64,000 nt of DNA from assembly GCF_024679095.1 (NCBI RefSeq), contig NW_026111628.1, forward strand, positions 266,698 to 330,697, read 5' to 3'. The notes beneath the pieces are model-generated. The model had not been told where the DNA came from, ran no database searches, and worked only from the letters and a program-made list of their open reading frames with translations. The stretch is from Eriocheir sinensis. Taxonomy: Eukaryota; Arthropoda; Malacostraca; Decapoda; Varunidae. This document shows positions 43,033-54,146 of the stretch, piece after piece; positions within the stretch are counted from its first letter, which is position 1; each line of letters begins with the position of its first letter. The translations under genes were made by a program, and so were the position numbers.

Positions 43033-44452
43033 TTCACACATTCTTCCCCGTGACATACAGATGGTTCACACATTCTTCCCGTAACATACAGATGGTTCAC
43101 ACATTCTTCCCGTAACATACAGATGGTTCACACATTCTTCCCTCCCGTAACATACAGATGGTTCACACATTCTCCCCGTAACATACAGATGGTTCACACA
43201 TTCTCCCCGTAACATACAGATGGTTCACACATTCTTCCCGTAACATACAGATGGTTCACACATTCTTCCCTCCCGCGACATACAGATGGTTCACACATTC
43301 TTCCCGTAACATACAGATGGTTCACACATTCTTCCCGTAACATACAGATGGTTCACACATTCTTCCCGTAACATACAGATGGTTCACACATTCTCCCCGT
43401 AACATACAGATGGTTCACACACTTCCCGTAACATACAGATGGTTCACACATTCTTCCCGTAGCATACAGATGGTTCACACACTCTTCCCGTAACATACAG
43501 ATGGTTCACACATTCTCCCCGTAACATACAGATGGTTCACACATTCTTCCCTTAACAAACATATGGTTCACACATTCTTCCTGTGACATACAGATGGTTC
43601 ACACATTCTTCCTGTAACATACAGATGGTTCACACATTCTCCCTGTAACATACAGATGGTTCACACTTTCTTTCTGTATCATACAGATGGTTCACACATT
43701 CTTCCTGTAACATACAGATGGTTCACATTCTCCCTGTAACATACAGATGGTTCACACATTCTTCCCGTGACATACAGATGGTTCACACATTCTTCCCGTA
43801 ACATACAGATGGTTCACACATTCTTCCCTGTAACATACAGATGGTTCACACATTCTTCCTGTAACATACAGATGGTTCACACATTCTCCCTGTAACATAC
43901 AGATGGTTCACACATTCTTCCTGTAACATACAGATGGTTCACACATTCTTCCTGTAACATACAGATGGTTCACACATTCTTCCTGTAACATACAGATGGT
44001 TCACACATTCTTCCTGTAACATACAGATGGTTCACACATTCTTCCTGTAACATACAGATGGTTCACACATTCTCCCTGTAACATACAGATGGTTCACATT
44101 CTTCCTGTAACATACAGATGGTTCACACATTCTTCCCACCTCATACAGATGGTTCACACATTCTCCCCGTAACATACAGATGGTTCACACATTCTTCCCG
44201 TAGCATACAGATGGTTCACACATTCTTCCCGTAGCATACAGATGGTTCACACATTCTTCCCGTAGCATACAGATGGTTCACACATTCTTCCCGTAACATA
44301 CAGATGGTTCACACATTCTTCCCATGACATACAGATGGTTCACACATTCTTCCCGTAACATACAGATGGTTCACACATTCTTCCCATGACATACAGATGG
44401 TTCACACATTCTTCCCATGACATACAGATGGTTCACACATTCTTCCATTCAC
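43033..44452. repeat. 31-bp minisatellite, about 46 copies
   Basis: A 1.42-kb array of CACACATTCTTCCCGTAAC followed by ATACAGATGGTT. Variants change CCCGTAAC to CCTGTAAC, CCCATGAC or CCGTAGC and cluster in runs, showing stepwise local amplification. It has no unique spacers. Confidence 0.97.
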
Positions 44453-44640
44453 AGGCGAGGCGGGCGGCAAGCAACAGGCAGTGACGGGAATAGAATGAAT
44501 GAATGTGCATTGGAACCACAGCAAGGATGGTCGAATGAGACAACAGAACCACAACAAGAATGAGGGAGGGAATGAGATACCAGCAGCAGAACCACCACAG
44601 CACCACCACAGACCTTACTCTAGTGAAATGCATGTGGTAG

Positions 44641-44676
44641 TGGTAGTAATAGTAGCAGTAGTTTTATTAATATTTT

Positions 44677-44709
<33 letters not shown>

Positions 44710-46030
44710 CAGTAATAGTAGTAATAATAGTAGTAGTTTGCAAGATTTATAGTAGCAAGAGCTTCCTCCTCTTCCTCCTCCTCCTCCTCCTCCTCCTCTT
44801 TTACTATATCTTCTCTCTCCTTCTCTTTGCGTTTTCCTCCTTCCTAATATATATTTTCTTCTCCTCTTCTTCTTTGTCTTTTTCTTCTACTTCTTCTTTT
44901 CTTCCTATATTATTTTGTCATTTATTTCTTCTTTCCTTTATTTTTCTTCCTTTCTGATATATGTCATTCTTTATCCTTCTCCTCCTCCTCCTCCTTCTTT
45001 ATCGCTTCCCCTCCCTCTCCTCTTCCTATAGGATTCATTTTTATCTCATTTATCTCTCTTTCCTTTCTACTTTTTCCTCCTCCTCCTCCTTCCTCTTTCC
45101 TTTCTTACTTTTCTTCCTTTGCTCCTTCTCCTCCTCATCCTTCTTTGACCTCTCCTCTTCCTCTCCAAGGATTCGTTTTATATAATTTTGTCTTTTTCCT
45201 TTCTATTTCTCCTCTTCCTTCCTCTCTCCCCCTTTCTGCCCTTTCTTCCTTTATTCTCCTGCTTATTATTTCTTCTTCTCATTTTTTTTTTATATATTTT
45301 TCCTTTTCTCCGTTTTTCCTCCTCCTCTTCCTTTTTTTTCTATATCTCCATCGTTAGTTTTCTTCCTTCGTTTCTCCTCCTCCTCCTCCTCCTCCTCCTC
45401 CTCCTCTTCTCCTCTTGTAATCTTATGTCTTTCTTATACTTCTCTTCCTCCTCCTCCTCCTTGTTTTCTCTATTTCCTTCCTTAATTTTATCCTTCGTTT
45501 CTTCTCCTACTTTTCCTCCTCCTCCTCCTCCTCCTCCTCTTCTCCTCTTGTAATCTTGTCTTTCTTATACTTCTCTTCCTCCTCCTCCTCCTTGTTTTCT
45601 CTATTTCCTTCCTTAATTTTATCCTTCGTTTCTTCTCCTACTTTTCCTCCTCCTCCTCCTCCTCCTCTTCTATACTTATGTCTTTATTATACTTCTCTCT
45701 TCCTCCTCCTTCTCCTCCTCTTCCTTGTTTTCTCTATTTCCATCATTTATTTTCGTCCGTCATTTCTCCTCTTACGGATCCTCCTCTAGCTATAATTTTC
45801 TTCCTCTGTTCCTCCTCCTCCTCCTCCTCTTCTAAACTTACGTCTTTCTTATATTTCTCTTTTCACAGTTTTCACTACACCTCCTTTTCTGTTCCTCCTC
45901 CTCCTCCTCTTTCTTATTTTCTATGTTTTTTTCCTTTGTTCCACTCCTACAAATCCTCATCTATAATATTTTTCCTTAGTTCCTCCTCCTCCTATTTTTC
46001 CTCTTCTAAATCTTCCCTTCTCCTTCCCCT
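44641..46030. repeat. (AGT)n and long pyrimidine-rich tract
   Basis: A GTA trinucleotide tract (44635-44745) passes into almost 1.3 kb of CT-rich DNA made of (TCC)n blocks. A unit of about 126 bases, including CTTATACTTCTCTTCCTCC, is tandemly duplicated at about 45415-45664. Ser/Phe/Leu-rich frames across it are artefacts. Such tracts can form triplex DNA. Confidence 0.92.
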
Positions 46031-46139
46031 ATAATTTGCATGCAAGAGAAAGTATATTAAGGTATGAGTGTATATTGAACAGATGCATTAGTTTTGTCAT
46101 TCTTGTGTATTTCCATGATAATACTAATAACAATAATAA

Positions 46140-46375
46140 TAATGTTTCACTAGTCTCGTACGTGCACTGAGGGAACCCGGGCCTTCAGAGTACAAGCCAG
46201 GGCAGCAAGCGAATTCAACCATCGTGCCAGGGGCCAATTCTGCGGCACTACACCTGACGTCCCAGCCTAGCAGTGTGGACATTGAGGGAATGATGACTCT
46301 GCCCACACTCCTGGTAGCTGAGAATGCTTGTACTTAATCCGTCCGCAGTGACTGGCACGGATTTGGCCTTCACTG
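46140..46375 (-). mobile_element. tRNA-derived SINE (family C), decayed copy 3
   Basis: In reverse it reads CCCCTGGCACGATGGTTGAA, GCTGCCCTGGCTTGTACTC and CCCGGGTTCCCTCAGTG, matching the layout of the copies at 2456 and 21105. The B box is mutated. Confidence 0.6.
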
Positions 46376-46688
46376 GTAGCCCGGTACCTTCACTAGGTAA
46401 AAATTATAGTTCCAGGTCTTGTCTCTGAGCTTCCTGTGGTATTGGTGTGCTTGTGGTGTCCTGGTGCCAGGTGTATCTTTACATTTTTCTTCATTAAACT
46501 GTAGCTTTCACTGTTAACTGTAGCAGTGTAGTTGGCAGGTCTTGTGTGGTCAGTGAGGTGGTGGGTAAGGGTTGACCTAAAGGTTGACCCATTGCAAACC
46601 TGCAAAGAAGGAAGGGAAGTGAGGGAGGAAAAGGAGAAAGTAAGGAAACAAAGTAAAAATGAAGGAGGAAGGAAATTAAAAAAGGAAG

Positions 46689-46737
<49 letters not shown>

Positions 46738-47470
46738 AAAAATAAAAAGGTTCAAGAAAAAAAGGTTTGAGAATTTCTTTTTTTTGTTTTTTGTACGTTT
46801 TGAGATTTTTCACGAACTCTTTGTATCCTGATATGGCAAAGCTTCGCCATCCATCATTGGTACATGGCATAAGCATTTCCAGGTGTTGTTTTCTTCTTCT
46901 CCATGGCACTGTTTATCTTATTTCTCACAATCACAATTCATTCATTCTCTTTTCTCTTCCTTTTCCTATTTTATTTCCATTTGCACTTTTTTTTCGTCGT
47001 TTCTTCCTTCCTTTGTGGGGTCACCTTCACTTTGTCCACAGGTGCTGGGCAGTGTCTGAGTGTCAGTGCAAAGAAGTGAGACTTTAACGTGTGACCTTCA
47101 GCCCATCGGTCAGGTGGCTGCTGGCTGCCCTCTCTCTCTCCGGGTTCCTCCCGGTGTGCATGTATTTTGAGACTAGTGAAACATTATTATTATTGTTATC
47201 ATCTGTCTGATTGAAATACACACAAAGAATGATGAGACTAATGCACTTGTTCAATACACTCTTTACTGTCATTCACACTTCCTCCTGCTTCCATATTATA
47301 CAGGAGGAGGAGGAAGGGGATCTGGATAAGGTAAGTTGATGAGCTGCTTTAGGAAGGGATCCTCAGAGGTACTCACTTTGAAATTTTAAACTGTTATTGC
47401 CATGTCACTGATGCTTCGCGAATTTAAATATACAAGAAAAAGATGAGTGGCAAGCACAGCACAATTTTTT

Positions 47471-47473
<3 letters not shown>
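46376..47473. other. Spacer with a long poly-A tract
   Basis: An A-rich stretch at 46690-46742. No element could be attached to this tail. Nothing else recognised. Confidence 0.5.
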
Positions 47474-47564
<91 letters not shown>

Positions 47565-47660
47565 GGGCCTAGACTCAAGCCATTTTTTTCTATTAATTAT
47601 TTATTTACTTAATACTAATACAAATTTAATCTCTTCACCAAAGTCTGAGTTGGGAAAAGG

Positions 47661-47723
<63 letters not shown>
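47474..47723. repeat. Two (CT)n microsatellites
   Basis: CT tracts at 47474-47562 and 47663-47723 separated by 100 bases of unique sequence. Confidence 0.96.
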
Positions 47724-47727
<4 letters not shown>

Positions 47728-47959
47728 AATACTCATATATTTTGATTTGATGTAAGGGATATGTGTTGTAAGCTTGAAATGCTCTCATTCCTGATGCACC
47801 AATTTTAAAGCTTCCCACAGCAGTTTATGTTACTGTCAGCATTGCACCGTCACTGTTTGGCTGCCCTGGGAACTGTCACTGTCTGGCTGGCACTAAGACG
47901 ATGCTGTCACCGTTAACCCCTTGACTGCGGATTTCCTAAAAGAAGACATCACTTAGCAA

Positions 47960-48470
47960 CAGGAAAGGAACAAAAAGTGGCTGCTACAATTCAATGAAGA
48001 AAAATGTAAAGTACTGCACCTTGGGAGGGGATATCCAACATACCAATGCCACATGGGAAACACTCCACTATCCACCACAGAGGCAGAGAAAGATAAGTAC
48101 CAGGCTACCAGTACCAGGACATCCATAGGGATATCACCAACACACAAACGCTCCACCATCCTCCACACCACAGAGGCAGAAACCTGGGAGTGTATGTTAC
48201 CAGGCTACCAGTGAAGGGATATCCAGCACACCAATACCACATGGGAAACACTCCACTATCCACCACAGAGGCAGAGAAAGACCTGGGAGTGTATGTTACC
48301 AGGCTACCAGTGAAGGGATATCCAGCACACCAATACCACATGGGAAACACTCCACTATCCACCACAGAGGCAGAGAAAGACCTGGGAGTATATGTTATCA
48401 GGCTACTAGTGAAAGCCAAATCTGTGCCAATCGCAACGGACGTGTTAGCAGCGCACTGATTAGGGTGGGT
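47960..48470 (+). pseudogene. CR1-like LINE RT fragment with a 99-bp in-frame tandem expansion
   Basis: Begins KWLLQFNEEKCKVLHLG, the palm-to-thumb segment of a CR1-group RT, and continues with GNTPLSTTEAEKDLGVYVT. The unit coding YPAHQYHMGNTPLSTTEAEK plus DLGVYVTRLPVKG is repeated at 48216 and 48315 with a period of exactly 99 bases (33 codons), and two more degenerate copies precede it from 48028. Because the period is a multiple of three the frame stays open across the repeats. Confidence 0.85.
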
Positions 48471-48624
48471 GTCTGCAGCCAGGCATGGGCGGCAGATTGA
48501 CCTCATGTGTGGACGTGGGAAATTTGTCCACATTGGGTCAAATCTGGCGCCCAAGCCTGGCTGCACACACCTGATCAGTGACCTCCAGTGAGTGGCACGT
48601 TAGGAGCAGCCTGATAGTGACAGT

Positions 48625-48625
<1 letters not shown>

Positions 48626-48723
<98 letters not shown>

Positions 48724-48796
48724 CACAGGCCCCACAGGATGTCACTCCACAGGATGTTTACAAACCCCACAGACAATGACCCCTGGACAGATAAAT

Positions 48797-48882
<86 letters not shown>

Positions 48883-48954
48883 CACAGGCCCCACAGGATG
48901 TCACTCCACAGGATGTTTACAAACCCCACAGACACATGACCCCCTGACACATAA

Positions 48955-49015
<61 letters not shown>
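48626..49015. repeat. Three (CT)n tracts with duplicated spacer
   Basis: CT tracts at 48626-48720, 48801-48879 and 48961-49015. The two spacers are near-identical 80-base sequences (CCACAGGCCCCACAGGATG...ATAAATAAT), so a unit of CT tract plus spacer has been duplicated. Confidence 0.95.
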
Positions 49016-49017
<2 letters not shown>

Positions 49018-49019
49018 CA

Positions 49020-49554
49020 TTAATGTAAACACAATGTAAGTTAACTGAATAAATATGGAGATACAGAAAGTCTTGTTTGAATGGAGCCGGCACAGAGGAG
49101 AGAGAAATATGTTGTAAAAATAAGAGAACAGAAGAAATGTGGAATATATTAGAAGCATGCAGAGGACCTGATACTACTATTACTACTACTACTACAAATA
49201 CCACTATATTACACAACGGCTGGAAGTGGTGAATGCTGAGCTCTGAGGGTCTGAGTTCAGAGTCCAGTTTCCAACCTTTAATTCTCCCTCTAAAGAGAAC
49301 CCAAAAGAACATGAGAAGGAAGAGAGGAAAGGATCAAAGAGATGGAGTTCATTACAATGAGATCAAAGAGCTACACTAAGTCTTATAGGAAACTGGAGAA
49401 GGATGAGAATTAGTTTTTAAGTGAGAGAAGATTGTCATAAAGGAGATGAAAGCACTGGAGAGATGGAGATACTAAGAGGGTTGGTATTCTCAAACACTTC
49501 CGCCCCTCACATCAACTATTTCCAAAGGCATAAAAGGAGATCAGTCGGGCTCTA
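49020..49554. other. Unassigned spacer
   Basis: AG-rich single-copy-looking sequence with no recognisable gene. Confidence 0.5.
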
Positions 49555-49745
49555 AAGAACATAAGAACATAAGAACGCAGGAGTCTGCAAGAGGCCGGTA
49601 GGCCTGTACGAGGCAGCTCCTTTTAAAGGGTGGCATTTCAAGTTCCTGTTACAGAAGAAGGGTCAAACTACCACCAGGGCCATGAAACTATCCCTGGAAA
49701 TGCCTCCTACAACTCATACGAAAGCCTTGTTGAATCTGTGTGCTT
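49555..49745 (-). mobile_element. CR1/L2-type LINE 3' end
   Basis: Starts on the plus strand with GAACATAAGAACATAAGAAC, which in reverse is a TTATGTTC tandem tail typical of CR1/L2 LINE ends, followed by GGAGTCTGCAAGAGGCCGG and ACGAGGCAGCTCC, words I associate with crustacean LINE 3' UTRs. Confidence 0.65.
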
Positions 49746-49779
49746 GGGCGCCGAAATGTTACAAAAATATGATGGTTAG

Positions 49780-50092
49780 TCTTGTATGAAGATGGAGAAG
49801 GGATGATATGTAATTTTTATGAGAATACGAGTGGCATGGAAGTGTTGGATAGAAATGACTTAATCGCGATGGAAGGGAGGAGGCAACTAAGAGGACACAG
49901 CAAGAAATTGAAAAAGGGGACTTGTTTGAAAGACATGCAGTTTTCCATACAGGAGTGTGGATACATGGAATGGACGAAGCAAAGACCTTGTTGAGCGGGC
50001 AGTGACCAGAAAATGAAGAAAAAGCTAGACAAATATAGATTGGGAGACAGGACTGACCATGCTTGAGCTGAGGCCCTGTATACTGCAAATAG

Positions 50093-50131
<39 letters not shown>
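49780..50131 (+). pseudogene. CR1-like LINE RT C-terminus with (AC)n tail
   Basis: Reads EVLDRNDLIAMEGRRQLRGH and SKKLKKGTCLKDMQF, and after a frameshift MKKKLDKYRLGDRTDHA, the usual C-terminus of CR1-group ORF2. The 3' UTR is short and its final GCAAATAGGTACAC passes directly into (AC)n (50094-50131), so the microsatellite probably grew from the LINE tail. Confidence 0.78.
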
Positions 50132-50134
<3 letters not shown>

Positions 50135-50749
50135 TTTATTTCACATTTGTTTCAGCTGTTCTTCATGTGAGTCAGAACTTGAGTCCACGCCACCACTAAA
50201 GTGTTTTCTCTATTGCAAGTGTCACAGCCTAACTAACATTCCTGAGAGCCACAAGCTACACCTTTCTTTCTTATTTTACTTTTCATCTTTGTCTTTTCTT
50301 AGCACCAGTGTTGTGATGGGATGTTCTCCTTCTCCTTCCTTCTTCATCTCTCACACTTCCTTCCACCCCCGTCAAGTTGAAGGGACCCCCTTTCATCGCC
50401 TTCCTTCCATGTTGTCTGTTTGTCTGTATATCATGTTTGTTTTCCGCCGCGACAAAAGTCCGAGTATACAAAAGGTCGCGCGCACTGTTTCGCTGTGAGC
50501 TCATTATACATGTTTTTGCCATTCTAAAAATACTAGTGCTTTATGGGACCAGATGGCTCCATGACAGTGTTTGGCTGGGAGGGAGGGAGAAGTGTTTGTA
50601 AGGCGACTGTTTCCTTTGTGTGTCATAATTTGAGCACATGCCAGCACTGTGAAGGAGAGTAAGTGTAATTCCTATTGCAACTGTCACAGCATAAAATTCA
50701 CAAGGCACAGATTTCTTTCTCTTTCCTTTTTCCTCTTCTTCCTTCTTTC
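50132..50749. repeat. Diverged tandem array, first part
   Basis: Two or three units with a shared kernel: TTGAGtCCACGCCaCCACT, CTATTGCAA, TGTCACAGC and ACACCTTTCTTTCTT-like words (lower case marks variable bases). They are continuous in style with 51041-53560. Confidence 0.55.
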
Positions 50750-51040
50750 CTCTTGTCCTTGTCCGCTTTTATCGCCCGGTTAGTGGTAGTAGTAATGGTG
50801 GTTCTTTCCTCTTTCCTACATAATTTCCATGCAGTTTTTCCATGCAGTTTTTCCATGCTGCATAGTTCTTTTTCCTTTCCTGACAGCTTTGGCTGGAGGG
50901 ATGGGGGGGTGGGGAGGAGCCTTCGCCTTTGCTGTCCTTCATCTTCCACCTTTGATTAGATGGTTAGTGTAGCTTGTCACAAACAGCCTCGTAAGGACCA
51001 GCAGGTCTGCTGTTGTTTGTTCTTGCTTCGTGTTCCGTTG
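50750..51040 (+). mobile_element. CR1-like LINE 3' UTR fragment
   Basis: Matches the 3' UTR of the LINE at 23038-24922 from TTGTCCGCTTTTATCGCCCGG to CAGGTCTGCTGTTGTTTG and is truncated before the final 130 bases. Confidence 0.85.
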
Positions 51041-51530
51041 TGTTCTCCTTCAGCAGTGCCACCATTCTGTAGATTAGTAAGTGCTTCTTCTTGTTGTAAT
51101 TGACTGTTTGTTCTCTTCCCTCCATTACTTTGCCTTCCTTCAGCTTCTTCACGGCCCAAAATCACAAGGCACAGATTTCTTTCTCTTTTATTTATCCTCT
51201 TCCTTCTTCTCCTTCAGCAGTGCCACCATTCTGTAGATTAGTAAGTGCTTCTTCTTCTTGTAATTGACTGTCTGTTCTCTTCCCTCAAGGTCCTGCCATT
51301 ACCTTGCCTTCCTCCAGCTTCTTCACAGCCCAAAATCACAAGGTACATATTTCCTTCTCTTTCCTTTCTTCCTCTTCCTTCTTCTTCTCCTTCAGCAGTG
51401 CCACCATTATAAGGACTATTAAGTGCTTCTTCTTGTCGTAACTGTCCATTCCCTTTCCTTCAGTCTCTTCATGTGTCTCTTTTTCTGTGTTTTCTCTCTT
51501 CCATTGTAGCTGCAGATTTCTTTATCTTTC
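51041..51530. repeat. Tandem array, about 155-bp units
   Basis: Three related units start at about 51050, 51215 and 51400, each with GTGCCACCATTCTGTAGATT, AAGTGCTTCTTCTTG and a pyrimidine block. Confidence 0.75.
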
Positions 51531-51531
51531 A

Positions 51532-51835
51532 TTTTTATCCTCTTCCTCCTTCTGCTCCTTCACCATTTTTATCCTCTTCCTCCTTCTGCTCCTTCACCAT
51601 TTTTATCCTCTTCCTCCTTCTGCTCCTTCACCATTTTTATCCTCTTCCTCCTTCTGCTCCTTCACCATTTTTATCCTCTTCCTCCTTCTGCTCCTTCACC
51701 ATTTTTATCCTCTTCCTCCTTCTGCTCCTTCACCATTTTTATCCTCTTCCTCCTTCTGCTCCTTCACCATTTTTATCCTCTTCCTCCTCCTGCTCCTTCA
51801 CCATTTTTATCCTCTTCCTCCTCCTGCTCCTTCAC
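51532..51835. repeat. 34-bp tandem repeat, about 9 copies
   Basis: Head-to-tail copies of TTCACCATTTTTATCC followed by TCTTCCTCCTTCTGCTCC. Only the last two copies carry a shared C variant, so amplification was recent. Confidence 0.95.
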
Positions 51836-51929
51836 CAGTGCCACAGAATTCTTCCTCTTTTCATTTTTCCTCTTCCTTCTCCTCTGCCTATAGCACCAGT
51901 AGACTCTCTCGAGGGACCACTTGGAAGAC

Positions 51930-52022
51930 CCCAGTCCGTTCGTGTCACAGGCGAATTTAATTTATAGTGGCTGCTGTGATGTATGACTCTCGGTTGGCCC
52001 ATGCTGCCCCCCGGTGCTCCTC
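51930..52022 (-). mobile_element. CR1-like LINE 3' terminal fragment
   Basis: Matches 23100-23200 on the same strand (TATAGTGGCTGCTGTGATG, CATGCTGCCCCCCGGTGC), which is the last part of the CR1-like LINE. It abuts the family B SINE. Confidence 0.85.
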
Positions 52023-52190
52023 TTGACCGAAGTCGCTGAAGTCAAGGTTGATTGAAGACCTGGGCAGCATGTGGGTAATATTCCACCACTCACCGATGGT
52101 TAATAATTGTCAATGTCTTGCGGTGGGACTTGAACCTGGGTCCTTGGGGTCATGGCATCCAGGCACCGACCACTCAGCCATCGTCAGTAA
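52023..52190 (-). mobile_element. tRNA-derived SINE (family B), copy 2
   Basis: In the minus direction it has A box TGGCTGAGTGG (52180-52170) and B box GGTTCAAGTCC (52136-52126), both canonical, then a body shared with 24924-25075 ending CTTCAGCGACTTCGG. Confidence 0.82.
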
Positions 52191-53560
52191 GTGTTTTTCT
52201 TTGCTCAAACCTGCAGTGTCTTCCTTCTAAGTTCAACACACACAAGCCACACCACACTCCCTCTGTTTTGTCTTCTTTCTCTTCCTTTCACTAGTGCTGT
52301 CATTGTGAGGTAAGCATTTCTTCCTGTTCAAACCCTGCAGTGTGTCCCTTCTTAAGTTCAACATACACAAGCCACACAACTCCATTTTGTCTTCTTTCTC
52401 TTCCTTTCACTAGTGCTGTCATTGTGAGGTAAGCATTTCTTCTTGTTCAAACCCTGCAGTGTGCCCCTTCTTAAGTTCAACACACACAAGCCACACTACA
52501 CTCCCTCTGTTCCACCTTCTTTCTCTTCCTTTCACTAGTGCTGTCACTGTGAGGGGTAACTAGTGTTTTCTTCTTCCTTCATGTTCCATCTGTCGCTGTT
52601 CTTCCTCTAAGGTACGGCCACTTCATCGCCTCCCTTCAACTTCTTCTTCTTCCCTCTCTTTTGGGTTTGCTTCCTGTGCTTCATCACATCAGTACTTGAG
52701 CCAAAACTGCCATTGTGAGGGGTAACTAGTGTTTTTTTTCATATTCTATCCATCCCTGTTCCTCCTCTAAGGCACGGCAACTTCATAACCTCCCTGCAAC
52801 TTCTTTTTCCCTCTCCTTCGTGTTTGCTTCCTATGTTTAATCACGTCAGTACTTGAGCCAACGCTGCCATTGTGAGGGGTAACTAGTGTTTTTTTCATGT
52901 TCTACTCATCCCTGTTCTTCCTCTAAGGCACATCAAGTTCATCGCCTCCCTTCAACTTCTTCCCTCTCCTTTGGGTTTGCTTCCTGCTTCCTCACATCGG
53001 TACTTGAGCCAACGCTGCCATTGTGAGGGGTAACTAGTGCTTTTTCATATTCTATCCATCCTTGTTCTTCCTCTAAGGTACGGCCACTTCATCGCCTCCC
53101 TTCAACTTCTTCCCTCTCCTTCGGGTTTGTTTCCTATGTTTAATCACATCGGTATTTGAGCCAGAACCGCCATTCGTGAGGCCATTAAGTGCTTCCTCCT
53201 GCTTCTCCAGTGAACTTCCTTCCTCTTCCTCCCCAGCCTGAGAGACACACACCACACCTCTCCTCCTCTTTGTCCTTGAACCTTCACTGACACCACCATC
53301 TGAAGGCCAGTGTGTGTTTCCTCCTGGTGTGGTAATGTTGGGTCTACCTTCCCAGCCTGAGACACACACCACACATCTCCTCTTTGTGCTTGAACCTTCA
53401 CTGACACCACCATCTGAAGGCCAGTGTGTGTTTCCTCCTGGTGTGACAAATCGCTGTCTTCCTTCCCAGCCTGAGACACACACACCACACATTTCTTTTT
53501 CTTCTTTTTCCCTGCAGTGGTGTTGGTGTTGGTGTTGTCTGGCAGGGAGCACGGCACGGC
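52191..53560. repeat. Series of diverged tandem arrays (120-, 155- and 111-bp units)
   Basis: 52205-52550: three units with CACTAGTGCTGTCATTGTGAG and GCAGTGTGTCCCTTCTTAAG. 52550-53170: four units of about 155 bases with CTGCCATTGTGAGGGGTAAC. 53205-53480: two and a half units of 111 bases with CTGACACCACCATCTGAAGG. All share a CCATTGTGAG-like kernel after a pyrimidine stretch, so they look like descendants of one unit. Minus-strand frames give repeating basic peptides, but stops differ between units. Confidence 0.75.
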
Positions 53561-53639
53561 TACAATGGTTCCGTCAGCGCACCGTTCCTTCAACTTGTAC
53601 TCCCCCAAATACCTGGAAAGTGCCGAGGTGTGAGAATGT

Positions 53640-53862
53640 GGTTTGGTGAGGGAAAAGATTACGCCTCCCCCTCTTCCCATTCCAACACTTTTTGTCCCCT
53701 CTTATCTCTCTTTCCCTTTCCTCTTCCTTCCTCCTTTATTTTCTACTCTTCCTTTTCCTTCGCTTTCCTTTCCATCACTTTTTATCCAATTCTCTCTCTT
53801 TCCCTTCCTTTTCCTTCCTCCCCTTCCCTTCCCTTCTCTCTCTCTCTTCCCATCCCTTCACT

Positions 53863-53924
<62 letters not shown>

Positions 53925-54080
53925 TTTCCTTCCTTCCCTTCCCTTCCCTTCTCTCTCTTCCCCTTCCTCTTCCTTCCTTTCCTTCCCTTCCCTTTCAATC
54001 ACCTTCTCTCTCTCTCTCGTCCCCTTCCTCCCTTCCCTTTCTTCCTTACTTTCCCCTTACTCCCTTTCCTTTATATTCTC
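53640..54080. repeat. Pyrimidine-rich tract with (CT)n
   Basis: TTCC/CTTCC-rich DNA with a perfect CT block at 53868-53922. Ser/Pro/Leu-rich frames in all three plus frames show that they are compositional. Confidence 0.92.
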
Positions 54081-54146
54081 TTGGGAGGGAGGGAAGGAAT
54101 GGGGGGGAATGGAGGCGGCCAAAGTCTCCTATCCCTGTGGCTCTGT

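Noticed and set aside
43033..44452. CRISPR-like regular array
   Set aside because: There are no unique spacers; the 31-bp unit is contiguous, and the sequence is eukaryotic.
53073..53680. Host gene exons on the minus strand with VCVSQAG-like repeats
   Set aside because: The repeats belong to diverged tandem arrays, frames differ between units, and no splice-consistent series could be drawn.
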